Both the position numbers and the translations under genes were made by a program. Under the pieces are notes generated by a model, which searched no databases, was not told the origin of the DNA, and saw only the letters and a program-made list of their open reading frames with translations. From Elymus sibiricus (Eukaryota; Streptophyta; Magnoliopsida; Poales; Poaceae), in the NCBI GenBank assembly GCA_039707655.1, contig CM077673.1, positions 4,412,001-4,476,000 on the forward strand: a stretch of DNA of 64,000 bases. The letters run 5' to 3'. Shown in pieces: positions 36,138 through 48,916 of the stretch; within the stretch, counting starts at the first letter, position 1, and every line of letters starts with the position of its first letter.

Positions 36138-38036
36138 CAGTGAATAATAGCACAGAAAACTAGTAAGAATGGACCAAATCTGCGAGTTTTGGCGAGGTCC
36201 CCGTAACCGGACCCCGGGCTTCCCCGAACGTTCGGACGACCACGACAACCAAAAAACAGTGAATAATAGCACAGAAAACTAGTAAGAATGGACCAAATCT
36301 GCGAGTTTTGGCGAGGTCCCCGTAACCGGACCCCGGGCTTCCCCGAACGTTCGGACGACCACGACAACCAAAAAACAGTGAATAATAGCATAGAAAACTG
36401 GTAAGAATGGACCAAATCTGCGAGTTTTGGCAAGGTCCCCGTAACCGGTCCCCGGGCATCCCCAAATGTTGGGACGACCACAACAACCAAAAACAGTGAA
36501 TAATAGCGTAGAAAACAGGTAAGAATGGACCAAATCTGCGAGTTTTGGCGAGGTCCCCGTAAACGGACCCCATGGTTCCCCGAACGTTTCGATCGTCCCG
36601 AGACCCAAAATCAGTGAGTAATAGCATAGAAAACTGGCCGGAAAAGACAAAATCTGCTAGTTTTGGCGAGGTCCCGGTAACCGGTCCACGGGCTTCCCCG
36701 AATGTTCGGACGGCCACGACAACCAAAAAACAGTGAATAATAGCACAGAAAACTAGTAAGAATGGACCAAATCTGCGAGTTTTGGCGAGGTCCCCGTAAC
36801 CGGACCCCGGGCTTCCCCGAACGTTCGGACGACCACGACAACCAAAAAACAGTGAATAATAGCATAGAAAACTGGTAAGAATGGACCAAATCTGCGAGTT
36901 TTGGCAAGGTCCCCGTAACCGGTCCCCGGGCATCCCCAAATGTTGGGACGACCACAACAACCAAAAACAGTGAACAATAGCGTAGAAAACAGGTAAGAAT
37001 GGACCAAATCTGCGAGTTTTGGCGAGGTCCCCGTAAACGGACCCCATGGTTCCCCGAACGTTTCGATCGTCCCGAGACCCAAAATCAGTGAGTAATAGCA
37101 TAGAAAACTGGCCGGAAAAGACAAAATCTGCTAGTTTTGGCGAGGTCCCGGTAACCGGTCCACGGGCTTCCCCGAATGTTCGGACGGCCACAACAACCAA
37201 AAAAACAGTGAATAATAGCATAGAAATCTGGTCAGAATGGACAAAATCTGCGAGTTTTGGCGAGGTCCCCGTAAGGGGACCCCGGGGTTCCCCGAACATT
37301 TGGATCGCCCCGGGACCCATAATCAGAGAGTAATAGCATAGAAAACAGGTAAGAATGGACCAAATCTGCGAGTTTTGGTGATGTCACCGTAACCGGTCCA
37401 CGGGCTTCCCCGAACGTTCGGACGACCAAGACAACCAAAAAACAGTGAATAATAGCACAGAAAACTAGTAAGAATGGACCAAATCTGCGAGTTTTGGCGA
37501 GGTCCCCGTAACCGGACCCCGGGCTTCCCCGAACGTTCGGACGACCACGACAACCAAAAAACAGTGAATAATAGCATAGAAAACTGGTAAGAATGGACCA
37601 AATCTGCGAGTTTTGGCGAGGTCCCCGTAAACGGACCCCATGGTTCCCCGAACGTTTCGATCGTCCCGAGACCCAAAATCAGTGAGTAATAGCATAGAAA
37701 ACTGGCCGGAAAAGACAAAATCTGCTAGTTTTGGCGAGGTCCCGGTAACCGGTCCACGGGCTTCCCCGAATGTTCGGACGGCCACGACAACCAAAAAAAC
37801 AGTGAATAATAGCATAGAAATCTGGTCAGAATGGACAAAATCTGCGAGTTTTGGCGAGGTCCCCGTAAGGGGACCCCGGGGTTCCCCGAACATTTGGATC
37901 GCCCCGGGACCCATAATCAGAGAGTAATAGCATAGAAAACAGGTAAGAATGGACCAAATCTGCGAGTTTTGGTGATGTCACCGTAACCGGTCCACGGGCT
38001 TCCCCGAACGTTCGGACGACCAAGACAACCAAAAAA
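36138..38036 (+). repeat. 3085-bp segmental unit, copy 2 (with regular 10-mer)
   Basis: It has a class 1 monomer (36138), a 10-mer (36257-37442) and a 5-mer (37443-38036). Unlike copy 1, the 10-mer is the regular form, with classes 5-6 missing after the first class 4. The order therefore differs although the total length is the same (1186 bp). The change GGCCACAACAACC in class 4 near 37190 is shared with copy 1 near 34105. Confidence 0.8.
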
Positions 38037-39458
38037 CAGTGAATAATAGCACAGAAAACTAGTAAGAATGGACCAAATCTGCGAGTTTTGGCGAGGTCCC
38101 CGTAACCGGACCCCGGGCTTCCCCGAACGTTCGGACGACCACGACAACCAAAAAACAGTGAATAATAGCATAGAAAACTGGTAAGAATGGACCAAATCTG
38201 CGAGTTTTGGCAAGGTCCCCGTAACCGGTCCCCGGGCATCCCCAAATGTTGGGACGACCACAACAACCAAAAACAGTGAATAATAGCGTAGAAAACAGGT
38301 AAGAATGGACCAAATCTGCGAGTTTTGGCGAGGTCCCCGTAAACGGACCCCATGGTTCCCCGAACGTTTCGATCGTCCCGAGACCCAAAATAAGTGAGTA
38401 ATAGCATAGAAAACTGGCCGGAAAAGACAAAATCTGCTAGTTTTGGCGAGGTCCCGGTAACCGGTCCACGGGCTTCCCCGAATGTTCGGACGGCCACGAC
38501 AACCAAAAAAACAGTGAATAATAGCATAGAAATCTGGTCAGAATGGACAAAATCTGCGAGTTTTGGCGAGGTCCCCGTAAGCGGACCCCGGGGTTCCCCG
38601 AACATTTGGATCGCCCCGGGACCCATAACCAGTGAGTAATAGCATAGAAAACAGGTAAGAATGGACCAAATATGCGAGTTTTGGCGATGTCACCGTAACC
38701 GGTCCACGGGCTTCCCCGAACGTTCGGACGACCAAGACAACCAAAAAACAGTGAATAATAGCACAGAAAACTAGTAAGAATGGACCAAATCTGAGTTTTG
38801 GCGAGGTCCCCGTAACCGGACCCCGGGCTTCCCCGAACGTTCGGACGACCACGACAACCAGAAAACAGTGAATAATAGCATAGAAAACTAGTAAGAATGG
38901 ACACAATCTGCGAGTTTTGGCAAGGTCCCCGTAACCGGACCCCGGGCATTCGCAAATGTTGGGACGACCACAACAACCAAAAACAGTGAATACTAGCATA
39001 GAAAACAGGTAAGAATGGACCAAATCTGCGAGTTTTGGCGAGGTCCCCGTAAGCGGACCCCATGGTTCCCCGAACGTTTCGATCGTCCCGAGACAAAAAA
39101 TCAGTAAGTAATAGCATAAAAAACTGGCCGGAACAGACAAAATCTGCTAGTTTTGGCGAGGTCCCGATAATTGGTCCACGGGCTTCCCCGAATGTTCGGA
39201 CGGCCACGACAACCAAAAAAACAGTGAATAATAGCATAGAAATCTGGTCAGAATGGACAAAATCTGCGAGTTTTGGCGAGGTCCCCGTAAGGGGACCCCG
39301 GGGTTCCCCGAACATTTGGATCGCCCCGGGACCCATAATCAGAGAGTAATAGCATAGAAAACAGGTAAGAATGGACCAAATCTGCGAGTTTTGGCGATGT
39401 CACCGTAACCGGTCCACGGGCTTCCCCGAACGTTCGGACGACCAAGACAACCAAAAAA
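38037..39458 (+). repeat. Transition block mixing three subfamilies
   Basis: Hexamer 38037-38748 begins as the 10-mer zone type (AATAGCGTAG, GTAAACGGACC) but ends with CCCATAACCAGTGAG and AAATATGCGAG, traits of the left zone. Hexamer 38749-39458 (710 bp) begins with AATAGCACAG but has the 2-bp deletion TCTGAGTTTTGG, then follows the 1423-bp zone (GGACACAATCTG, GCATTCGC, GTCCCGATAATTGG). Confidence 0.82.
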
Positions 39459-42400
39459 CAGTGAATAATAGCACAGAAAACTAGTAAGAATGGACCAAAT
39501 CTGCGAGTTTTGGCGAGGTCCCCGTAACCGGACCCCGGGCTTCCCCGAACGTTCGGACGACCACGACAACCAAAAAACAGTGAATAATAGCATAGAAAAC
39601 TGGTAAGAATGGACCAAATCTGCGAGTTTTGGCAAGGTCCCCGTAACCGGTCCCCGGGCATCCCCAAATGTTGGGACGACCACAACAACCAAAAACAGTG
39701 AATAATAGCGTAGAAAACAGGTAAGAATGGACCAAATCTGCGAGTTTTGGCGAGGTCCCCGTAAACGGACCCCATGGTTCCCCGAACGTTTCGATCGTCC
39801 CGAGACCCAAAATCAGTGAGTAATAGCATAGAAAACTGGCCGGAAAAGACAAAATCTGCTAGTTTTGGCGAGGTCCCGGTAACCGGTCCACGGGCTTCCC
39901 CGAATGTTCGGACGGCCACGACAACCAAAAAAACAGTGAATAATAGCATAGAAATCTGGTCAGAATGGACAAAATCTGCGAGTTTTGGCGAGGTCCCCGT
40001 AAGCGGACCCCGGGGTTCCACAAACATTTGGATCGCCCCGGGACCAATAATCAGAGAGTAATAGCATAGAAAACAGGTAAGAATTGACCACATCTGCGAG
40101 TTTTGGCGATGTCACCGTAACCGTTCCACGGGCTTCCCCGAACGTTCGGACGACCATGACAACCAAAAAACAGTGAATAATAGAACAGGAAACTAGTAAG
40201 AATGGACCAAATCTGAGTTTTGGCGAGGTCCCCGTAACCGGACCCCGGGCTTCCCCGAACGTTCGGACGACCACGACAACCAAAAAACAGTGAATAATAG
40301 CATAGAAAACTAGTAAGAATGGACCAAATCTGCGAGTTTTGGCAAGGTCCCCGTAACCGGACCCCGGGCATTCCCAAATGTTGGGACGACCACAACAACC
40401 AAAAACAGTGAATACTAGCATAGAAAACAGGTAAGAATGGACCAAATGTGCGAGTTTTGGCAAGGTCCCCGTAAGCGGACCCCATGGTTCCCCGAACGTT
40501 TCGATCGTCCCGAGACCCAAAATCAGTAAGTAATAGCATAAAAAACTGGCCGGAACAGACAAAATCTGCTAGTTTTGGCGAGGTCCCGATAATTGGTCCA
40601 CGGGCTTCCCCGAATGTTCGGACGGCCACGACAACCAAAAAAACAGTGAATAATAGCAAAGAAATCTGGTCAGAATGGACAAAATCTGCGAGTTTTGGCG
40701 AGGTCCCCGTAAGGTGACCCCGGGGTTCCCCGAACATTTGGATCGCCCCGGGACCCATAATCAGAGAGTAATAGCATAGAAAACAGCTAAGAATGGACCA
40801 AATCTGCGAGTTTTGGCGATGTCACCGTAACCGGTCCACGGGCTTCCCCGAACGTTCGGACGACCAAGACAACCAAAAAACAGTGAATAATAGCACAGAA
40901 AACTAGTAAGAATGGACCAAATCTGCGAGTTTTGGCGAGGTCCCCGTAACCGGACCCCGGGCTTCCCCGAACGTTCGGACGACCACGACAACCAAAAAAC
41001 AGTGAATAATAGCATAGAAAACTGGTAAGAATGGACCAAATCTGTGAGTTTTGGCAAGGTCCCCGTAACCGGTCCCCGGGCATCCCCAAATGTTGGGACG
41101 ACCACAACAACCAAAAACAGTGAATAATAGCGTAGAAAACAGGTAAGAATGGACCAAATCTGCGAGTTTTGGCGAGGTCCCCGTAAACGGACCCCATGGT
41201 TCCCCGAACGTTTCGATCGTCCCGAGACCCAAAATCAGTGAGTAATAGCATAGAAAACTGGCCGGAAAAGACAAAATCTGCTAGTTTTGGCGAGGTCCCG
41301 GTAACCGGTCCACGGGCTTCCCCGAATGTTCGGACGGCCACGACAACCAAAAAAACAGTGAATAATAGCATAGAAATCTGGTCAGAATGGACAAAATCTG
41401 CGAGTTTTGGCGAGGTCCCCGTAAGCGGACCCCAGGGTTCCACAAACATTTGGATCGCCCCGGGACCAATAATCAGAGAGTAATAGCATAGATAACAGGT
41501 AAGAATTGACCACATCTGCGAGTTTTGGCGATGTCACCGTAACCGTTCCACGGGCTTCCCCGAACGTTCGGACGACCATGACAACCAAAAAACAGTGAAT
41601 AATAGAACAGGAAACTAGTAAGAATGGACCAAATCTGAGTTTTGGCGAGGTCCCCGTAACCGGACCCCGGGGTTCCACAAACATTTGGATCGCCCCGGGA
41701 CCAATAATCAGAGAGTAATAGCATAGAAAACAGGTAAGAATTGACCACATCTGCGAGTTTTGGCGATGTCACCGTAACCGTTCCACGGGCTTCCCCGAAC
41801 GTTCGGACGACCATGACAACCAAAAAACAGTGAATAATAGAACAGGAAACTAGTAAGAATGGACCAAATCTGAGTTTTGGCGAGGTCCCCGTAACCGGAC
41901 CCCGGGCTTCCCCGAACGTTCGGACGACCACGACAACCAAAAAACAGTGAATAATAGCATAGAAAACTAGTAAGAATGGACCAAATCTGCGAGTTTTGGC
42001 AAGGTCCCCGTAACCGGACCCCGGGCATTCCCAAATGTTGGGACGACCACAACAACCAAAAACAGTGAATACTAGCATAGAAAACAGGTAAGAATGGACC
42101 AAATCTGCGAGTTTTGGCAAGGTCCCCGTAAGCGGACCCCATGGTTCCCCGAACGTTTCGATCGTCCCGAGACCCAAAATCAGTAAGTAATAGCATAAAA
42201 AACTGGCCGGAACAGACAAAATCTGCTAGTTTTGGCGAGGTCCCGATAATTGGTCCACGGGCTTCCCCGAATGTTCGGACGGCCACGACAACCAAAAAAA
42301 CAGTGAATAATAGCAAAGAAATCTGGTCAGAATGGACAAAATCTGCCAGTTTTGGCGAGGTCCCCGTAAGGTGACCCCGGGGTTCCCCGAACATTTGGAT

Positions 42401-43959
42401 CGCCCCGGGACCCATAATCAGAGAGTAATAGCATAGAAAACAGCTAAGAATGGACCAAATCTGCGAGTTTTGGCGATGTCACCGTAACCGGTCCACGGGC
42501 TTCCCCGAACGTTCGGACGACCAAGACAACCAAAAAACAGTGAATAATAGCACAGAAAACTAGTAAGAATGGACCAAATCTGCGAGTTTTGGCGAGGTCC
42601 CCGTAACCGGACCCCGGGCTTCCCCGAACGTTCGGACGACCACGACAACCAAAAAACAGTGAATAATAGCATAGAAAACTGGTAAGAATGGACCAAATCT
42701 GTGAGTTTTGGCAAGGTCCCCGTAACCGGTCCCCGGGCATCCCCAAATGTTGGGACGACCACAACAACCAAAAACAGTGAATAATAGCGTAGAAAACAGG
42801 TAAGAATGGACCAAATCTGCGAGTTTTGGCGAGGTCCCCGTAAACGGACCCCATGGTTCCCCGAACGTTTCGATCGTCCCGAGACCCAAAATCAGTGAGT
42901 AATAGCATAGAAAACTGGCCGGAAAAGACAAAATCTGCTAGTTTTGGCGAGGTCCCGGTAACCGGTCCACGGGCTTCCCCGAATGTTCGGACGGCCACGA
43001 CAACCAAAAAAACAGTGAATAATAGCATAGAAATCTGGTCAGAATGGACAAAATCTGCGAGTTTTGGCGAGGTCCCCGTAAGCGGACCCCGGGGTTCCAC
43101 AAACATTTGGATCGCCCCGGGACCAATAATCAGAGAGTAATAGCATAGAAAACAGGTAAGAATTGACCACATCTGCGAGTTTTGGCGATGTCACCGTAAC
43201 CGTTCCACGGGCTTCCCCGAACGTTCGGACGACCATGACAACCAAAAAACAGTGAATAATAGAACAGGAAACTAGTAAGAATGGACCAAATCTGAGTTTT
43301 GGCGAGGTCCCCGTAACCGGACCCCGGGCTTCCCCGAACGTTCGGACGACCACGACAACCAAAAAACAGTGAATAATAGCATAGAAAACTGGGAAGAATG
43401 GACCAAATCTGCGAGTTTTGGCAAGGTCCCCGTAACCGGACCCCGGGCATTCCCAAATGTTGGGACGACCACAACAACCAAAAACAGTGAATACTAGCAT
43501 AGCAAACAGGTAAGAATGGACCAAATCTGCGAGTTTTGGCGAGGTCCCCGTAAGCGGACCCCATGGTTCCCCGAACGTTTCGATCGTCCCGAGACCCAAA
43601 ATCAGTAAGTAATAGCATAAAAAACTGGCCGGAACAGACAAAATCTACTAGTTTTGGCGAGGTCCCGATAATTGGTCCACGGGCTTCCCCGAATGTTCGG
43701 ACGGCCACGACAACCAAAAAAACAGTGAATAATAGCATAGAAATCTGGTCAGAATGGACAAAATCTGCGAGTTTTGGCGAGGTCCCCGTAAGGGGACCCC
43801 GGGGTTCCCCGAACATTTGGATCGCCCCGGGACCCATAATCAGAGAGTAATAGCATAGAAAACAGGTAAGAATGGACCAAATCTGCGAGTTTTGGTGATG
43901 TCACCGTAACCGGTCCACGGGCTTCCCCGAACGTTCGGACGACCAAGACAACCAAAAAA
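39459..43959 (+). repeat. 1422-bp 12-mers flanking a 1657-bp 14-mer
   Basis: Units are 39459-40880 (1422 bp), 40881-42537 (1657 bp) and 42538-43959 (1422 bp). The first hexamer resembles the 10-mer zone (AATAGCGTAG, GTAAACGG) and the second resembles the 1423-bp zone (class 1', GAATACTAGC, GATAATTGG). GTAAGGTGACCCC, AATAGCAAAG and AAAACAGCTAAG are shared near 40.7 kb and 42.4 kb at offset 1657. The extra 235 bp in the middle unit is one dimer. Confidence 0.87.
41593..41827 (+). repeat. Inserted dimer: class 1'/5 hybrid plus class 6
   Basis: The monomer at 41593-41708 (116 bp) starts as class 1' (AATAGAACAGGAAACTAG, TCTGAGTTTTGG) and continues as class 5 (ACCCCGGGGTTCCACAAAC). Class 6 follows at 41709-41827, and then the normal class 1' at 41828. 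The joint is in the shared GGTCCCCGTAA and GGACCCCGGG region. Confidence 0.88.
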
Positions 43960-46095
43960 CAGTGAATAATAGCACAGAAAACTAGTAAGAATGGACCAAA
44001 TCTGCGAGTTTTGGCGTGGTCCCCGTAACCGGACCCCGGGCTTCCCCGAACGTTCGGACGACCACGACAACCAAAAAACAGTGAATAATAGCATAGAAAA
44101 CTGGTAAGAATGGACCAAATCTGCGAGTTTTGGCAAGGTCCCCGTAACCGGTCCCCGGGCATCCCCAAATGTTGGGACGACCACAACAACCAAAAACAGT
44201 GAATAATAGCGTAGAAAACAGGTAAGAATGGACCAAATCTGCGAGTTTTGGCGAGGTCCCCGTAAACGGACCCCATGGTTCCCCGAACGTTTCGATCGTC
44301 CCGAGACCCAAAATCAGTGAGTAATAGCATAGAAAACTGGCCGGAAAAGACAAAATCTGCTAGTTTTGGCGAGGTCCCGGTAACCGGTCCACGGGCTTCC
44401 CCGAATGTTCGGACGGCCACGACAACCAAAAAAACAGTGAATAATAGCATAGAAATCTGGTCAGAATGGACAAAATCTGCGAGTTTTGGCGAGGTCCCCG
44501 TAAGCGGACCCCGGGGTTCCCCGAACATTTGGATCGCCCCGGGACCCATAACCAGTGAGTAATAGCATAGAAAACAGGTAAGAATGGACCAAATATGCGA
44601 GTTTTGGTGATGTCACCGTAACCGGTCCACAGGCTTCCCCGAACGTTCGGACGACCAAGACAACCAAAAAACAGTGAATAATAGCACAGAAAGCTAGTAA
44701 GAATGGACCAAATCTGCGAGTTTTGGCGAGGTCCCCGTAACCGGACCCCGGGCTTCCCCGAACGTTCGGACGACCACGACAACCAAAAAACAGTGAATAA
44801 TAGCATAGAAAACCGGTAAGAATGGACCAAATCTACGAGTTTTGGCAAGGTCCCCGTAACCGGACCCCGGGCATCCCCAAATGTTGGGACGACCACAACA
44901 ACCAAAAGCAGTGAATAATAGCATAGAAAACAAGTAAGAATGGACCAAATCTGCGAGTTTTGGCGAGGTCCCCGTAAGCGGACCCCATGGTTCCCCGAAC
45001 ATTTCGATCGTCCCGAGACCGAAAATCAGTGAGTAATAGCATAGAAAACTGGCCGGAAAAGACAAAATCTGCTAGTTTTGGTGAGGTCCCGGTAACCGGT
45101 CCACGGGCTTCCCCGAATGTTCGGACGGCCACGACAACCAAAAAAACAGTGAATAATAGCATAGAAATCTGGTCAGAATGGACAAAATCTGCGAGTTTTG
45201 GCGAGGTCCCCGTAAGCGGACCCCGGGGTTCCCCGAACATTTGGATCGCCCCGGGACCCATAATCAGAGAGTAATAGCATAGAAAACAGGTAAGAATTGA
45301 CCAAATCTGCGAGTTTTGGCGATGTCCCCGTAACCGGTCCACGGGCTTCCCCGAACGTTCGGACGACCACGACAACCAAAAAACAGTGAATAATAGAACA
45401 GGAAACTAGTAAGAATGGACGAAATCTGCGAGTTTTGGTGAGGTCCCCGTAACCGGACCCTGGGCTTCCCCGAACATTCGGACGACCACGACAACCAAAA
45501 AACAGTGAATAATAGCATAGAAAACTGGTAAGAATGCACCAAATTTGCGAGTTTTGGCAAGGTCCCCGTAACCGGACCCCGAGCATCCCCAAATGTTGGG
45601 ACGACCACAACAACCAAAAACAGTGAATAATAGCATAGAAAACTGGTCAGACTGGACCAAATCTGCGAGTTCTGGCGAGGTCCCCGTAAGCGGACCCCAT
45701 GGTTCCCCGAACGTCTCGATCGTCCCAAGACCCAAAATCAGTGAGTAATAGCATAGAAAACTGGCCGGAACAGACAAAATCTGCTAGTGTTGGCGAGGTC
45801 CCGGTAACCGGTCCACGGGCTTCCCCGAATGTTCGGACGGCCACGACAACCAAAAAAACAGTGAATAATAGCATAGAAATCTGGTCAGAATGGACAAAAT
45901 CTGCGAGTTTTGGGGAGGTCCCCGTAAGCGAACCCCGGGGTTCCCCGAACATTTGGATCTCCCCGGGACCCATAACCAGTGAGTAATAGCATAGAAAACA
46001 GGTAAGAATGGACCAAATCTGCGAGTTTTGGCGATGTCACCGTAACCGGTCCACGGGCTTCCCCGAACGTTCGGACGACCAAGACAACCAAAAAA

Positions 46096-47505
46096 CAGTG
46101 AATAATAGCACAGAAAACTAGTAAGAATGGACCAAATCTGCGAGTTTTGGCGAGGTCCCCGTAACCGGACCCCGGGCTTCCCCGAACGTTCGGACGACCA
46201 CGACAACCAACAAACAGTGAATAATAGCATAGAAAACTGGTAAGAATGGACCAAATCTGCGAGTTTTGGCAAGGTCCCCGGGCATCCCCAAATGTTGGGA
46301 CGACCAGAACAACCAAAAACAGTGAATAATAGCATAGAAAACAAGTAAGAATGGACCAAATCTGCGAGTTTTGGCGAGGTCCCCGTAAGCGGACCCCATG
46401 GTTCCCCGAACGTCTCGATCGTCCCGAGACCCAAAATCAGTGAGTAATAGCATAGAAAACTGGCCGGAACAGACAAAATCTGCTAGTTTTGGCGAGGTCC
46501 CGGTAACCGGTCCTCGGGCTTCCCCGAATGTTCGGACGGCCACGACAACCAAAAAAACAGTGAATAATAGCATAGAAATCTGGTCAGAATGGACAAAATC
46601 TGCGAGTTTTGGCGAGGTCCCCGTAAGCGGACCCCGGGGTTCCCCGAACATTTGGATCGCCCCGGGACCCATAATCAGTGAGTAATAGCATAGAAAACAG
46701 GTAAGAATTGACCAAATCTACGAGTTTTGGCGATGTCACCGTAACCGGTCCACGGGCTTCCCCGAACGTTCGGACGACCACGACAACCAAAAAACAGTGA
46801 ATAATAGAACAGGAAACTAGTAAGAATGGACCAAATCTGCGAGTTTTGGCAAGGTCCCCGTAACCGGACCCCGGGCTTCCCCGAACGTTCGGACGACCAC
46901 TACAACCAAAAAACAGTGAATAATAGCATAGAAAACCGGTAAGAATGCACCAAATCTGCGAGTTTTGGCAAGGTCCCCGTAACCGGACCCCGGGCATCCC
47001 CAAATGTTGGGACGACCACAACAACCAAAAACAGTGAATGATAGCATAGAAAACTGGTCAGACTGGACCAAATCTGCGAGTTCTGGCGAGGTCCCCGTAA
47101 GCGGACCTCATGGTTCCCCGAACGTCTCGATCGTCCCAAGACCCAAAATCAGTGAGTAATAGCATAGAAAACTGGCCGGAACAGACAAAATCTGCTAGTG
47201 TTGGCGAGGTCCCGGTAACCGGTCCACGGGCTTCCCCGAATGTTCGGACGGCCACGACAACCAAAAAAACAGTGAATAATAGCATAGAAATCTGGTCAGA
47301 ATGGACAAAATCTGCGAGTTTTGGGGAGGTCCCCGTAAGCGAACCCCGGGGTTCCACGAACATTTGGATCCCCCGGGACCCATAACCAGTGAGTAATAGC
47401 ATAGAAAACAGGTAAGAATGGACCAAATCTGCGAGTTTTGGCGATGTCACCGTAACCGGTCCACGGGCTTCCCCGAACGTTCGGACGACCAAGACAACCA
47501 AAAAA
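46096..47505 (+). repeat. 1410-bp 12-mer, repeated from 47506
   Basis: Class 1 monomers at 46096 and 47506 start blocks sharing CAACAAACAG, the shortened class 2 and CCAGAACAACC. The repeat continues from 47506 to about 48.2 kb. Before it ends, the first block has private changes such as GGATCCCCCGGG near 47368, which creates a BamHI site. In the second mega-unit the same pair starts at 53182 and 54592. Confidence 0.85.
46276..46286 (+). repeat. 13-bp deletion scar in class 2
   Basis: The normal GGTCCCCGTAACCGGACCCCGGGC is reduced to GGTCCCCGGGC. The lost 13 bp equal the spacing between two CCCCG direct repeats in the monomer, as expected from slippage or short-homology repair. The same scar is at about 47690, 53366 and 54776, following the 1410-bp and 7086-bp duplications, so it arose once before both. 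Confidence 0.9.
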
Positions 47506-48916
47506 CAGTGAATAATAGCACAGAAAACTAGTAAGAATGGACCAAATCTGCGAGTTTTGGCGAGGTCCCCGTAACCGGACCCCGGGCTTCCCCGAACGTT
47601 CGGACTACCACGACAACCAACAAACAGTGAATAATAGCATAGAAAACTGGTAAGAATGGACCAAATCTGCGAGTTTTGGCAAGGTCCCCGGGCATCCCCA
47701 AATGTTGGGACGACCAGAACAACCAAAAACAGTGAATAATAGCATAGAAAACAAGTAAGAATGGACCAAATCTGCGAGTTTTGGCGAGGTCCCCGTAAGC
47801 GGACCCCATGGTTCCCCGAACGTCTCGATCGTCCCGAGACCCAAAATCAGTGAGTAATAGCATAGAAAACTGGCCGGAACAGACAAAATCTGCTAGTTTT
47901 GGCGAGGTCCCGGTAACCGGTCCACGGGCTTCCCCGAATGTTCGGACGGCCACGACAACCAAAAAAACAGTGAATAATAGCATAGAAATCTGGTCAGAAT
48001 GGACAAAATCTGCGAGTTTTGGCGAGGTCCCCGTAAGCGGACCCCGGGGTTCCCCGAACATTTGGATCGCCCCGGGACCCATAATCAGTGAGTAATAGCA
48101 TAGAAAACAGGTAAGAATTGACCAAATCTACGAGTTTTGGCGATGTCACCGTAACCGGTCCACGGGCTTCCCCGAATGTTCGGACGACCACGACAACCAA
48201 AAAACAGTGAATAATAGAACAGGAAACTAGTAAGAATGGACCAAATCTGCGAGTTTTGGCAAGGTCCCCGTAACCGGACCCCGGGCTTCCCCGAACGTTC
48301 GGACGACCACTACAACCAAAAAACAGTGAATAATAGCATAGAAAACCGGTAAGAATGGACCAAATCTGCGAGTTTTGGCAAGGTCCCCGTAACCGGACCC
48401 CGGGCATCCCCAAATGTTGGGACGACCACAACAACCAAAAACAGTGAATAATAGCATAGAAAACAGGTAAGAATGGACCAAATCTGCGAGTTTTGGCGAG
48501 GTCCCCGTAAGCGGACCCCATGGTTCCCCGAACGTTTCGATCGTCCCGAGACCCAAAATCTGTGAGTAATAGCATAGAAAACTGGCCGGAAAAGACAAAA
48601 TCTGCTAGTTTTGGCGAGGTCCCGGTAACCGGTCCACGGGCTTCCCCGAATGTTCGGACGGCCACGACAACCAAAAAAACAGTGAATAATAGCATAGAAA
48701 TCTGGTCAGAATGGACAAAATCTGCGAGTTTTGGCGAGGTCCCCGTAAGCGGACCCCGGGGTTCCACAAACATTTGGATCGCCCCGGGACCAATAATCAG
48801 AGAGTAATAGCATAGAAAACAGGTAAGAATTGACCACGTCTGCGAGTTTTGGCGATGTCACCGTAACCGTTCCACGGGCTTCCCCGAACGTTCGGACGAC
48901 CATGACAACCAAAAAA

